Shown piece by piece: positions 37,977 through 45,266 of a stretch of 64,000 nt of DNA. Position numbers and translations under genes: made by a program. The DNA is taken from contig OZ242020.1 of the NCBI GenBank assembly GCA_965204875.1, positions 1,054,001 through 1,118,000 on the forward strand, given 5' to 3'. The notes beneath the pieces were generated by a model. It saw only the letters and a program-made list of their open reading frames with translations, was not told the DNA's origin and did not search any database. This DNA comes from Aldehydirespirator sp965204875. GTDB lineage: Bacteria > Actinomycetota > Acidimicrobiia > Acidimicrobiales > Aldehydirespiratoraceae. Every line of letters starts with the position of its first letter. Position 1 is the first letter of the stretch.

Positions 37977-39044
37977 TCACGGGTCGTCCTCGGAGCCGGG
38001 TGGGCTCGAGGGTGCGTTGCCGGCCGCGGCTCGGCTGGGCGCTACCCGGGGCGGCTCGTTGGGCATCTTCGGGTACACGGGGGGCCAGGGTGCGTCCATC
38101 AGTCCCGCGGCCATGTCGCGAGCGTGCCACTCGAGCAGCGGCTCAAGCGACGCCGGCTCCTCACCCATCGCCGCCCACGGATCCCCGAGGCCGGCCAGGC
38201 GCGCACCGACAGTGCGGATCGTGAGGTCGTCGGGCACCACGTCGTGCAGCTCGTCCCAGCGGATCGGCGTCGAGACCTGCGCGCCCACACGGGGACGCAC
38301 CGACCAGGCTCCGAACACCGTCTTGTGCGGTGCGTTCTGGTTGAAGTCCACGAACACCCGCCGTCCGCGCTCCTCCTTCCACCAGGCGTCGGTGATCAGG
38401 TCGGGCCGCCGCCGCGCCATCTCCCGTGCCAGAGCGACCGCGCCGGCGCGCACCTCATATGAGTTCCAGCGCGGCTGGAGTCTCACGTATACGTGCAACC
38501 CCCGGCGGCCCGACGTCTTCGCGAACACGGGCATGCCCAGCTCCTCGAGTGCGGCGCGCACCTCGCCGCCCGCCTCGCGGACCTGCTCGAACCCCACACC
38601 GGGCTGGGGATCGAGGTCGATGCGGAGCTCGTCGGCGCGATCCGGATCGTCGGCCAGGTAGGGCCATACATGGAATCCCAGACAGCCCATGTTGACCGCC
38701 CACACCACGTGGGCGACGTCGGCTGCGACCATGGCGTTGGACAGGGTGCCGTTGGGGGTGCTCACCACCGTGGTGGTCAGCCAATCGGGAGCGCCGGTGG
38801 GCACCCGCTTCTGGAAGAACGACTTGCCGGAGGCACCGTCGGGATAGCGCTCCAGCAGCACGGGCCGCCCGCCCATCGCGGCCATGAGCGGCTCGGAGAT
38901 CGACAGGTAGTACTCGACGAGATCGAGCTTGGTCTCCCCCCGCTGGCCGAAGAAGACCTTGCCGGGATTGCTCACACGCACCTGCCGGCCCGCCGCCTCC
39001 ACCGCGACAGCCTCAACCGGCAAGACATCGCCTCCTGCGGCCAC
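37977..39044 (-). CDS. LigD-type DNA polymerase/primase domain protein (PolDom)
   Basis: 355 residues. VSNPGKVFFG, YPDGASGKSFFQKRVP, VNMGCLGFHVWP and the metal-binding ELRIDLDPQPG belong to the archaeo-eukaryotic primase-like polymerase of bacterial non-homologous end joining. SGRRGLHVYVRL and FVDFNQNAPHKTVFGAWS complete the family pattern. It lacks ligase and phosphoesterase domains, and no Ku gene is in the window, so it is a stand-alone PolDom. Confidence 0.9.
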   Translation of the reverse strand: MAAGGDVLPVEAVAVEAAGRQVRVSNPGKVFFGQRGETKLDLVEYYLSISEPLMAAMGGRPVLLERYPDGASGKSFFQKRVPTGAPDWLTTTVVSTPNGTLSNAMVAADVAHVVWAVNMGCLGFHVWPYLADDPDRADELRIDLDPQPGVGFEQVREAGGEVRAALEELGMPVFAKTSGRRGLHVYVRLQPRWNSYEVRAGAVALAREMARRRPDLITDAWWKEERGRRVFVDFNQNAPHKTVFGAWSVRPRVGAQVSTPIRWDELHDVVPDDLTIRTVGARLAGLGDPWAAMGEEPASLEPLLEWHARDMAAGLMDAPWPPVYPKMPNEPPRVAPSRAAAGNAPSSPPGSEDDP

Positions 39045-39137
39045 TGAGCGGCAGAGCCTCCGCCACCACCTGGACGCGCCGGCGACTGTGGATGAGTGGA
39101 TCGACCTGCGCCAAGGCTCCGACCCCTCTGGCGCTCG

Positions 39138-39593
39138 CTAGCGGTCGAGCAGGTCGAGCAGCGCGTCCACGGCCAGCCGGTAGCTCGCCGGGCCGAAACC
39201 CGCTACGACCCCCGCACACACTGCGGCGATGGCAGAGCTGTGACGGAAGTCCTCGCGTGCATGCACGTTGGACAGGTGCGTCTCCACCACTGGCACGTCC
39301 ACGGCTGCGATGGCGTCGCGCAGGGCGATCGAGTAGTGGGTGAGGGCGCCTGCGTTCAGCACGATCCCGTCCGCGGCATCGTCCCCGCCGGCGGCGGCGG
39401 CATGGATGGCGTCCACGAGTTCGCCCTCGATGTTGGACTGCAGGTGCCGGACGGACGCGCCCGCCGCCGCCGCGTGAGCGGTCACACCGGCCATCACCTC
39501 ATCGAGCGTGGCCGAGCCGTAGACCTCGGTCTCGCGGCTGCCGAGCAGGTTGAGGTTGGGCCCGTTCAGGATCAGGATTCTCAGCGCCATCAC
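39138..39593 (-). CDS. aroQ: 3-dehydroquinate dehydratase, type II
   Basis: 151 residues, usual length. ILNGPNLNLLGSRE with the catalytic Tyr in VYG, NAGALTHYS, VETHLSNVHARE and the C-terminal helix are all present. It converts 3-dehydroquinate to 3-dehydroshikimate in the shikimate pathway. It follows aroK in the same direction with 161 bp between; TATAAC lies 8 nt upstream of the second start codon (ATG at 39590). Confidence 0.95.
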   Translation of the reverse strand: MMALRILILNGPNLNLLGSRETEVYGSATLDEVMAGVTAHAAAAGASVRHLQSNIEGELVDAIHAAAAGGDDAADGIVLNAGALTHYSIALRDAIAAVDVPVVETHLSNVHAREDFRHSSAIAAVCAGVVAGFGPASYRLAVDALLDLLDR

Positions 39594-39649
39594 CTGTTGT
39601 TATACCGTGACACCGCCCTGGCTGAACCCAGGAACCCCAAGGGTGTGTT

Positions 39650-39745
39650 CCGCAGCACACTCGCAGCCATCCAACGGGCTGACCGCTGGCTGTGTCCCGG
39701 TGCGAGTCCGCGGTCAGGAGCACGCTCGCAGCCATCCAACAGGTT
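39650..39745 (-). repeat. 65-bp spaced duplication between aroK and aroQ
   Basis: TCGCAGCCATCCAAC with flanking AGCAC(A/G)C occurs at 39661 and 39726. No gene is evident in this 161-bp gap. Confidence 0.75.
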
Positions 39746-39754
39746 GTACAGCCT

Positions 39755-40276
39755 CTAGGTGAGTCCGAGGACCTCCAGCACTGCGTCGGCCACCTCGCCG
39801 GGGCTGCGGTGCTCGGTGTCCACTGCCGTGAAGCGCGCGTAGCCCTCGGCGCGCTCCGCGAGCAGACTCCCCACCCGAGCGCCGGGATCGTCCGTGTCGA
39901 GCAGCGGCCGGCACGAGGTTCCGGAACCGGCGATCCGGGCGAAGATGGCCTCCGGGCCGGCAGTAAGGCACACCACTTCGGCGCCGGGGGCGAGAGACCG
40001 TGCGCAATCGCCGTCGAGCATCATCGCGCCGCCTGTGGCGATCACCAGTCCGCTGCTCGCGGCCAGCTCGCGGGCCACTGAACGCTCCATCTCACGGAAG
40101 GCTCTCTCGCCCTCGCGCTCGAAGATCGCCGGTATCGCACCGGCCCGAGACTCGATGAGTTCGTCTGTGTCGACGAAGCCGTAACCGATGCGATCCGCCA
40201 GGATCCGGCCCACCGTGGTCTTGCCCGTGCCCATGAACCCGGTGACCACGATGTTGCGGCCGCTCCCAGATCCCAT
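39755..40276 (-). CDS. aroK: Shikimate kinase
   Basis: 173 residues from the ATG at 40276. P-loop GFMGTGKTTVG near residue 14, DTDELIESRAG for shikimate binding, VIATGGAMML and the lid RPLL are present. The start is preceded by TAGTCT 8 nt upstream (40285-40290, reverse). Upstream the frame stays open for about 120 codons because the promoter-start-P-loop segment has been tandemly copied in frame (see repeat); the copies have lost the GKT and are not part of a normal kinase, so the shorter start is chosen. Confidence 0.9.
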   Translation of the reverse strand: MGSGSGRNIVVTGFMGTGKTTVGRILADRIGYGFVDTDELIESRAGAIPAIFEREGERAFREMERSVARELAASSGLVIATGGAMMLDGDCARSLAPGAEVVCLTAGPEAIFARIAGSGTSCRPLLDTDDPGARVGSLLAERAEGYARFTAVDTEHRSPGEVADAVLEVLGLT

Positions 40277-40465
40277 GAACGACGAGACTACGATGCAGTG
40301 CCTACGCCCAGACCCCGCGGACGGCAAGACTGCGATGTTGTGCCCGCCCCCGCGGTCCCGCGAGCGACGAAGACTGCGATGATGCGCGCGCCCGGCCTTG
40401 CGAGCTACGAAGACCACCACGTTGTGCCTACGACCGGCCCGCGGAGCGGCGAGACTACGATCCGG
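40249..40465 (-). repeat. 42-bp tandem repeats carrying the aroK -10 box, start and P-loop codons
   Basis: The anchor CGATG (reverse CATCG) recurs at 40249, 40291 and 40333 with exact 42-bp spacing, then at 40377 and about 40427 in diverged copies, with a further partial copy near 40458. Translated in the aroK frame they read RNIVVTGFMGTG (functional), RHCIVVSSFMGSG, GHNIAVLPSAGSG, a scrambled copy, and RHNVVVFVARKAG. Confidence 0.85.
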
Positions 40466-40544
40466 CAATGCGATGCGCGAAGATTGCAGCGCGACCGACA
40501 TGACACAACACTCGGCCCGATGGCAGCGCACGATGGCAGCGCGA

Positions 40545-40679
40545 TGTGCCACGGTCACCATCAGCTGCGACGATTTCGGCGACTGCGGCACGCAGAAGAT
40601 CACGATCATCCACCATCTCGACTCCAACGACATCGAGGCATCCAAGGCCAGGGTCGTCTATGAGTTCGCGCCCGGCTGA
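40545..40679 (+). pseudogene. C-terminal remnant of a livK-like substrate-binding protein
   Basis: The translated end TISCDDFGDCGTQKITII and ARVVYEFAPG-stop matches the end of the intact livK at 42507-43937 (TLNCDDFGDCGSSKITVV, VVFSYTP-stop). Upstream the frame is only aroK-repeat DNA, so at most 45 codons survive. With the repeats this fills the 540-bp gap between aroK and the TPP enzyme. Confidence 0.85.
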
Positions 40680-40816
40680 GCGAAGTCACCGTCACCGGCA
40701 TGGCACCCCAAGACGAAGACACCGCCATCACCGGCATCGCAAGCCACAACCAGGATCGTCGGCCAGGATCGTCGGTGACATCGCCCGGCATCGCCCCACA
40801 CCGAGAGAGCGTGCAG

Positions 40817-42442
40817 GTGACCGCGACGGTCGCCCGCCTGACGGTGGAGGCACTGCGAGCGGCGGGAATCGACACGCTGTTCTGCCTGCCGGGCGTCCAG
40901 AACGACGACTTCTTCGACGCTCTCGTCGACGCGGCCGACATCACTCCGGTCGTCGTGCGCCACGAGCAGGGAGCGGCCTACATGGCCCTGGGCGCCGCTC
41001 AGGTCACGGGCCGGCCCGCGGCCCTGTGCGTGGTGCCTGGTCCGGGCATGCTCAACGCTGCGGCCGGGCTCACCAGCGCCTACTGGGGCAACGCGCGGGT
41101 GCTGGCGCTTGTGGGCGCCGTGCCCAGCCGCCTGCGAAACCGCGGCACGGGCGTCCTGCACGACCTGCCCGACGCGACCGCGGTGTTGCGCCAGGTCACC
41201 AAGCACGCCGCCTACATCGGCAGCGCCGGCGAGGCTGCCGACACCTGGGAGCGGGCACTGGCCGAGCTGGTCTCGGGCACGCCCCGCCCCGTGAGCGTCG
41301 AGGTGCCGGTGGACGTGTGGAGCGGGCAGGCCGGCGGTGCCACGCTCGAAGCGCCCCGAGCCGGCAGGCCCGCCATCGACACCGACCGCGTATCCGAGGC
41401 CGCACGCCTTCTCGGGCGGGCGCAGCGACCCCTGATCTTCGTGGGTGGCGGCGCCCAGGACGCTTCGCTGCCGGTGCAGCGGCTCGCCGAGATGCTGCAG
41501 GCGCCGGTGTGCGCCCGCCGCATGGGCGCAGGCGTGATCGACTCCCGCCACCCGCTGCACGCCTACCTGACCATGGGCCGCCAGCTCTGGCCGACCTCCG
41601 ACGTCGTCGTCGGGATCGGCACCCGGATGGAGTTCGCAAACATCGAGTGGGGCGTCCGCCCGGGCCAGAGGATCGTGCAGATCAACATCGACGCCGGCGA
41701 ACTCGACCGCTACGGCACCGGCACCCTGGGTATTCACGGCGATGCCGCGGAGGCGTGCGAGCTGCTGCTGGAAGAACTGCCGCGCCACAACCGCCGCCGC
41801 GCCGACCGCAGCTGTGAGGTCGCCGACGTGCGGGCCCGCCATCTTCAGCGCATCGCGCGCCTCGAACCCCAGATCAGCTACCTGCGGGCAATCCGCTCCG
41901 TGATGCCCGACGACGGGATCATCACCGAGGACGTCACCCAGGTGGCCTTCGTGGCCCACATCGCCTACGAGCACCGCAGGCCGCGCACCTACCTCTCGAC
42001 CGGCGGCGCCGGGACGCTGGGCGCCGCCGTCGCCCACGGCATCGGCGCCGCGGCGGCCGCTGCCGGCCGCGCCCAGCTGACCATCGTGGGCGACGGCGGG
42101 ATGCTGTTCACCGCCACAGAGCTGATGACCGCCGTGCAGCACGGCATCAACACCACGGTCCTGCTGTTCGACAACGGCGCCTACGGCAACGTTGCCCGGC
42201 TCCAGCGGCAGCGGTTCGGCCCCGACCGCACCATCGCCACCAGCCTTCAGAACCCCGACTGGATCGCCTTCGGCGAGAGCATGGGAGTGCGCAGCGAGCG
42301 GGTGCCCGGGCCCGAGCAGCTGCCGGGCGTGCTGGAGCGCTCCCTGGCCCATCCAGGCCCCTCGATGGTGGTGGCAGAGATCTCCGGCGAGCCCGACCCC
42401 TGGCCGCTGATGCGCATCCGCGACCAGGACCCGAGCGAATAG
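40817..42442 (+). CDS. Thiamine pyrophosphate enzyme (acetolactate synthase-like)
   Basis: 541 residues. RHEQGAAYMALG holds the catalytic Glu, PGPGMLNAAAGL and the central NAD/FAD-like domain follow, and the TPP-binding block GDGGMLFTATELM...FDNGAYGN closes the fold. The family includes acetolactate synthase, benzoylformate decarboxylase, oxalyl-CoA decarboxylase and sulfoacetaldehyde acetyltransferase; the substrate cannot be fixed. The start is uncertain: GTG at 40811 or 40817 follows GAGAGAGC; the longer frame to 40700 contains short tandem duplications (CAGGATCGTCGG twice) and is unlikely to be translated. It is upstream of the liv operon on the same strand. Confidence 0.85.
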   Translation: MTATVARLTVEALRAAGIDTLFCLPGVQNDDFFDALVDAADITPVVVRHEQGAAYMALGAAQVTGRPAALCVVPGPGMLNAAAGLTSAYWGNARVLALVGAVPSRLRNRGTGVLHDLPDATAVLRQVTKHAAYIGSAGEAADTWERALAELVSGTPRPVSVEVPVDVWSGQAGGATLEAPRAGRPAIDTDRVSEAARLLGRAQRPLIFVGGGAQDASLPVQRLAEMLQAPVCARRMGAGVIDSRHPLHAYLTMGRQLWPTSDVVVGIGTRMEFANIEWGVRPGQRIVQINIDAGELDRYGTGTLGIHGDAAEACELLLEELPRHNRRRADRSCEVADVRARHLQRIARLEPQISYLRAIRSVMPDDGIITEDVTQVAFVAHIAYEHRRPRTYLSTGGAGTLGAAVAHGIGAAAAAAGRAQLTIVGDGGMLFTATELMTAVQHGINTTVLLFDNGAYGNVARLQRQRFGPDRTIATSLQNPDWIAFGESMGVRSERVPGPEQLPGVLERSLAHPGPSMVVAEISGEPDPWPLMRIRDQDPSE

Positions 42443-42468
42443 AACCATCCCCCCGGCGTCACAGGGCT

Positions 42469-42479
42469 AACCTAAGGTT
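42469..42479. promoter_or_regulatory. Palindrome upstream of livK, possible operator
   Basis: AACCTAAGGTT is a perfect odd palindrome 28 bp upstream of the livK ATG, in the promoter position. No cognate regulator is identifiable. Confidence 0.35.
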
Positions 42480-42506
42480 GGTTGTTCGAGCGCAATGGAG
42501 GTCTCG

Positions 42507-43937
42507 ATGCTCACCTCAACACCGCGAGCCCGCAAAACCTTGCTCTGCCTGGGAGCGCTGCTGTCACTGGCCATGCTGGCCGCCGCCTGCGGCGACGACG
42601 ACGATGGCGCTGAGCCGGCACCCGCGCCGACGACTACCGCCGCAGCCGTTGCCGACACGCCCGACGATGACGGCGCCGAGCAAGCAGACACGCCAACGAC
42701 TACCACCGCAGCCAGTGCCGACGACGGGGTCAATATCGGGGATTCCGAGTCGGCGCTGGGGGACGGGTCGCTCGGCATCGTGCAGGTGGAGGAGGGCGAT
42801 GCCATCCAGATCCGATCACTGCAGGCGATCACCGGGGATGTGGCCTTCCTGGGCCTGCCGATGAACCGCGCCACCGAGATCGCGATCGAGGACTTCGGGC
42901 CGATCCACGGCTTTGACGTGGACGCCGGCACGGGTCTGGACGACCTCTGCTCGAACGACGGCGGCCAGGCCGCGGCCCAGATCATCGTTGCCGACGAGGA
43001 TGTGGTCGGCGTGATCGGCACGTCGTGCTCGGGAGCGGCGGTGGCCGCCGCTCCCCTGATCACCGACGCCGGCATGGTGTTGATCTCGGGCAGCAACACG
43101 TCGCCGGCGCTGACCTCGGACCTGGCCGGCAATGCGGGCGAGAACTACAGCGTCGGCTATTACCGCACGGCCCACAATGACCTGTACCAGGGCGCCGCCA
43201 TGGCCGAGTTCGTGTTCAGCCAGCTGGGGCTGCAGACCGCTGCCGCCATCCACGACGGCGATCCCTACACGCAGGGTCTGGCCGACGCCTTCGCCAACGC
43301 CTTCGAGGATGCGGGCGGAACGATCACCGGCATCTCCGCGATCAACAAGGAGGACACCGACATGGTGCCGGTGCTCACCGAGATCGCCGCGGGAAACCCC
43401 GCCGCCCTGTTCTTCCCGATCTTCCAACCCGCCGGAGACTTCCTCGCCGATCAAGCCCCGGGCGTTGCCGGGCTGGGCGACACCGTCCTGCTGGCAGCGG
43501 ACGGTCTCTTGAACACCGACTACCTGGCGCTGCCACAGACCGGCGGCATTTACTTCTCCGGCCCCGACCAGCGCTTCGGCACCAACGTCAACCAGAGCAC
43601 CGGCAAGACCGCCGAGGACTTCCTGGCCGTCTACGTGGAGCGCCACGGCGAGAACCCGGCTGCTCCCTTCTGGGCGCACGGATACGACGCCACGACGCTG
43701 CTGCTAGAGGCGATCAAGGCCGCCTCCTGGGTCTCCGACGGCACGCTCAACATCGACCGGCAAGGCGTCCGCGACCACCTCGACAGCGTCAAGGGCTACA
43801 GCGGCCTCATAGGCACGCTCAACTGTGACGACTTCGGCGACTGCGGCTCGTCCAAGATCACCGTCGTGCAGAACCTCGGAGGCGCAGACATGGCCGATGC
43901 CAGCATGGAGAACGTGGTCTTCTCCTACACCCCCTAG
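42507..43937 (+). CDS. livK: Branched-chain amino-acid-type ABC substrate-binding lipoprotein
   Basis: 476 residues from the ATG at 42507, which has GGAG 6 nt upstream; another in-frame ATG at 42495 precedes the ribosome site. Lipoprotein signal LLSLAMLAAACGDDDD with lipobox Cys, then an acidic/Thr-rich linker of about 60 residues, then a type I periplasmic-binding fold (GVIGTSCSGAAVAAAPL, LISGSNTSPALT, HDGDPYTQGLADAFANAFE). It captures an amino acid or amide for the downstream LivHMGF transporter. Confidence 0.9.
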   Translation: MLTSTPRARKTLLCLGALLSLAMLAAACGDDDDGAEPAPAPTTTAAAVADTPDDDGAEQADTPTTTTAASADDGVNIGDSESALGDGSLGIVQVEEGDAIQIRSLQAITGDVAFLGLPMNRATEIAIEDFGPIHGFDVDAGTGLDDLCSNDGGQAAAQIIVADEDVVGVIGTSCSGAAVAAAPLITDAGMVLISGSNTSPALTSDLAGNAGENYSVGYYRTAHNDLYQGAAMAEFVFSQLGLQTAAAIHDGDPYTQGLADAFANAFEDAGGTITGISAINKEDTDMVPVLTEIAAGNPAALFFPIFQPAGDFLADQAPGVAGLGDTVLLAADGLLNTDYLALPQTGGIYFSGPDQRFGTNVNQSTGKTAEDFLAVYVERHGENPAAPFWAHGYDATTLLLEAIKAASWVSDGTLNIDRQGVRDHLDSVKGYSGLIGTLNCDDFGDCGSSKITVVQNLGGADMADASMENVVFSYTP

Positions 43938-43998
43938 ACCGCGTACCCCTCGCAGTACCGCGCTGATCCAACCCGCATAACTCGCCTTTGGTCACACG

Positions 43999-45195
43999 GT
44001 GATCCGGCGAGCATCGATCCGGCTACAGGCACCCCGCGCAGGGTCGCCCCGGCGCGGCGTGCCCCGCACGGGCGTGCCCCGCACGGGCGTGCCCCGCACG
44101 GGCGTGCCCCGCACCAGGGTCGACTGGTTCCTGACCGGGCTGAGGGTGGCGATCCTCACGCTCCTCACTGTGGGGGTCCTGGCCTTCATCGCTCAGGAGA
44201 TCGACGCAGACAACCCCTTCGCCAGATGGGCCAATCCCGACGCCACCGGCCTCACCGGAGCCCAGTTCCGGGGACTCGTGGTGTCGGGGGTGGCCCAAGG
44301 CGCCATGTACGGCCTGATCGCGCTCGGCTACTCGATGGTCTACGGAGTGCTCGGCTTCATCAACTTCGCCCACGGCGAGGTGTTCATGGTGGGCGCCATG
44401 ACCGGCATGATCACCTCGAACAAGCTCGCGGACGCCGGGCTGTGGGAGAGCAACTTCATCGGCTCGCTGCTGTTCATCGTGATCGTGTCGGTCGTCGTGT
44501 GCTCGGCGACGGCGGTGATCATGGAGCGGGTCGCCTACCGCCCGCTGCGGGGATCGCCGCGCCTTATCCCGCTGATCACCTCGATCGGCGTCTCGTTCTT
44601 CCTCCAGAACGCCTCGGTCGTGCTGCTCGGGCCGGGCGCGAAGTCCTATCCCGACGTTCCGGGCTGGCTCAAGGACAAGCACACGTTCCTGCAGGTCGAG
44701 GGCGCCCGGATCCTGGTGGTGGTAGTGGCCGCAGCATCGATGGTCGCGCTCTGGCACTTCGTCGACCGCACGAAGTCGGGCAAGGCGATGCGCGCCGTGG
44801 CCGAGGACGCAGAGATCGCCGCGCTGATGGGGATCGACGTGAACCGCACCATCGTGAAGGTGTTCGCGGTGGGCGGCGCCATGGCGGGCATGGCCGGGAT
44901 CCTCTGGGGGATCCTCTTCCGCAGCGTGATCCACACCACCGGGTTCCTGCCCGGCATCAAGGCGTTCAGCGCGGCCGTGGTCGGCGGGATCGGCCATCTC
45001 GGCGGCGCCATGGCAGGCGGGCTGTCGATCGGCGTGGCCGAGTCGGTCGGCCCGCTGATGATCCTGGAGCCGCTCGGTGTCAGCGGCGCGTCGCAGCTGC
45101 GCGACGCGGTCGCCTTCGCAGTGCTCATCGGCGTGCTGCTGCTGCGCCCCTCCGGACTCTTCGGCGAGCGGCTCCCGGCCGGGGACCGCACATGA
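43999..45195 (+). CDS. livH: LivH-type ABC permease
   Basis: 398 residues with about eight membrane segments; GLIALGYSMVYGVLGFINFAHGEVFMVGA is the family signature, and EDAEIAALMGIDVNRT the coupling loop. The N-terminal tail is built of VPRTG units from a 15-bp repeat, each starting with a GTG in frame, so several starts (43999, 44059, 44074, 44089, 44104) are possible. The stop overlaps the ATG of a mini-ORF (ATGA at 45192). Confidence 0.9.
   Translation: MIRRASIRLQAPRAGSPRRGVPRTGVPRTGVPRTGVPRTRVDWFLTGLRVAILTLLTVGVLAFIAQEIDADNPFARWANPDATGLTGAQFRGLVVSGVAQGAMYGLIALGYSMVYGVLGFINFAHGEVFMVGAMTGMITSNKLADAGLWESNFIGSLLFIVIVSVVVCSATAVIMERVAYRPLRGSPRLIPLITSIGVSFFLQNASVVLLGPGAKSYPDVPGWLKDKHTFLQVEGARILVVVVAAASMVALWHFVDRTKSGKAMRAVAEDAEIAALMGIDVNRTIVKVFAVGGAMAGMAGILWGILFRSVIHTTGFLPGIKAFSAAVVGGIGHLGGAMAGGLSIGVAESVGPLMILEPLGVSGASQLRDAVAFAVLIGVLLLRPSGLFGERLPAGDRT
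44059..44118 (+). repeat. 15-bp repeat (4 copies), each with an in-frame GTG, at the livH start
   Basis: GTGCCCCGCACGGGC repeats at 44059, 44074, 44089 and (last bases changed) 44104; a decayed copy may precede it at 44044. All copies are in the livH frame. Confidence 0.95.
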
Positions 45196-45266
45196 TCGCG
45201 ACGGGTCCGATCCGCGGCCAGGTTCCGCCTGTGACCAGTCCCCATCGCGCCAGGAACCAGCCATGA
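45192..45266 (+). other. 24-codon mini-ORF at the livH/livM junction (71-bp duplication)
   Basis: ATG at 45192 overlaps the livH stop; the ORF begins MIAT like livM (MIATHW) and ends in a TGA overlapping the livM ATG at 45263. CATGATCGCGACG is repeated with 71-bp spacing, the same length as at addB/addA. Confidence 0.8.

Noticed and set aside
40249..40465. CRISPR-like array near aroK (evenly spaced 42-bp units)
   Set aside because: Units are contiguous and decayed, code in the aroK frame, have no unique spacers, and no cas genes are near.
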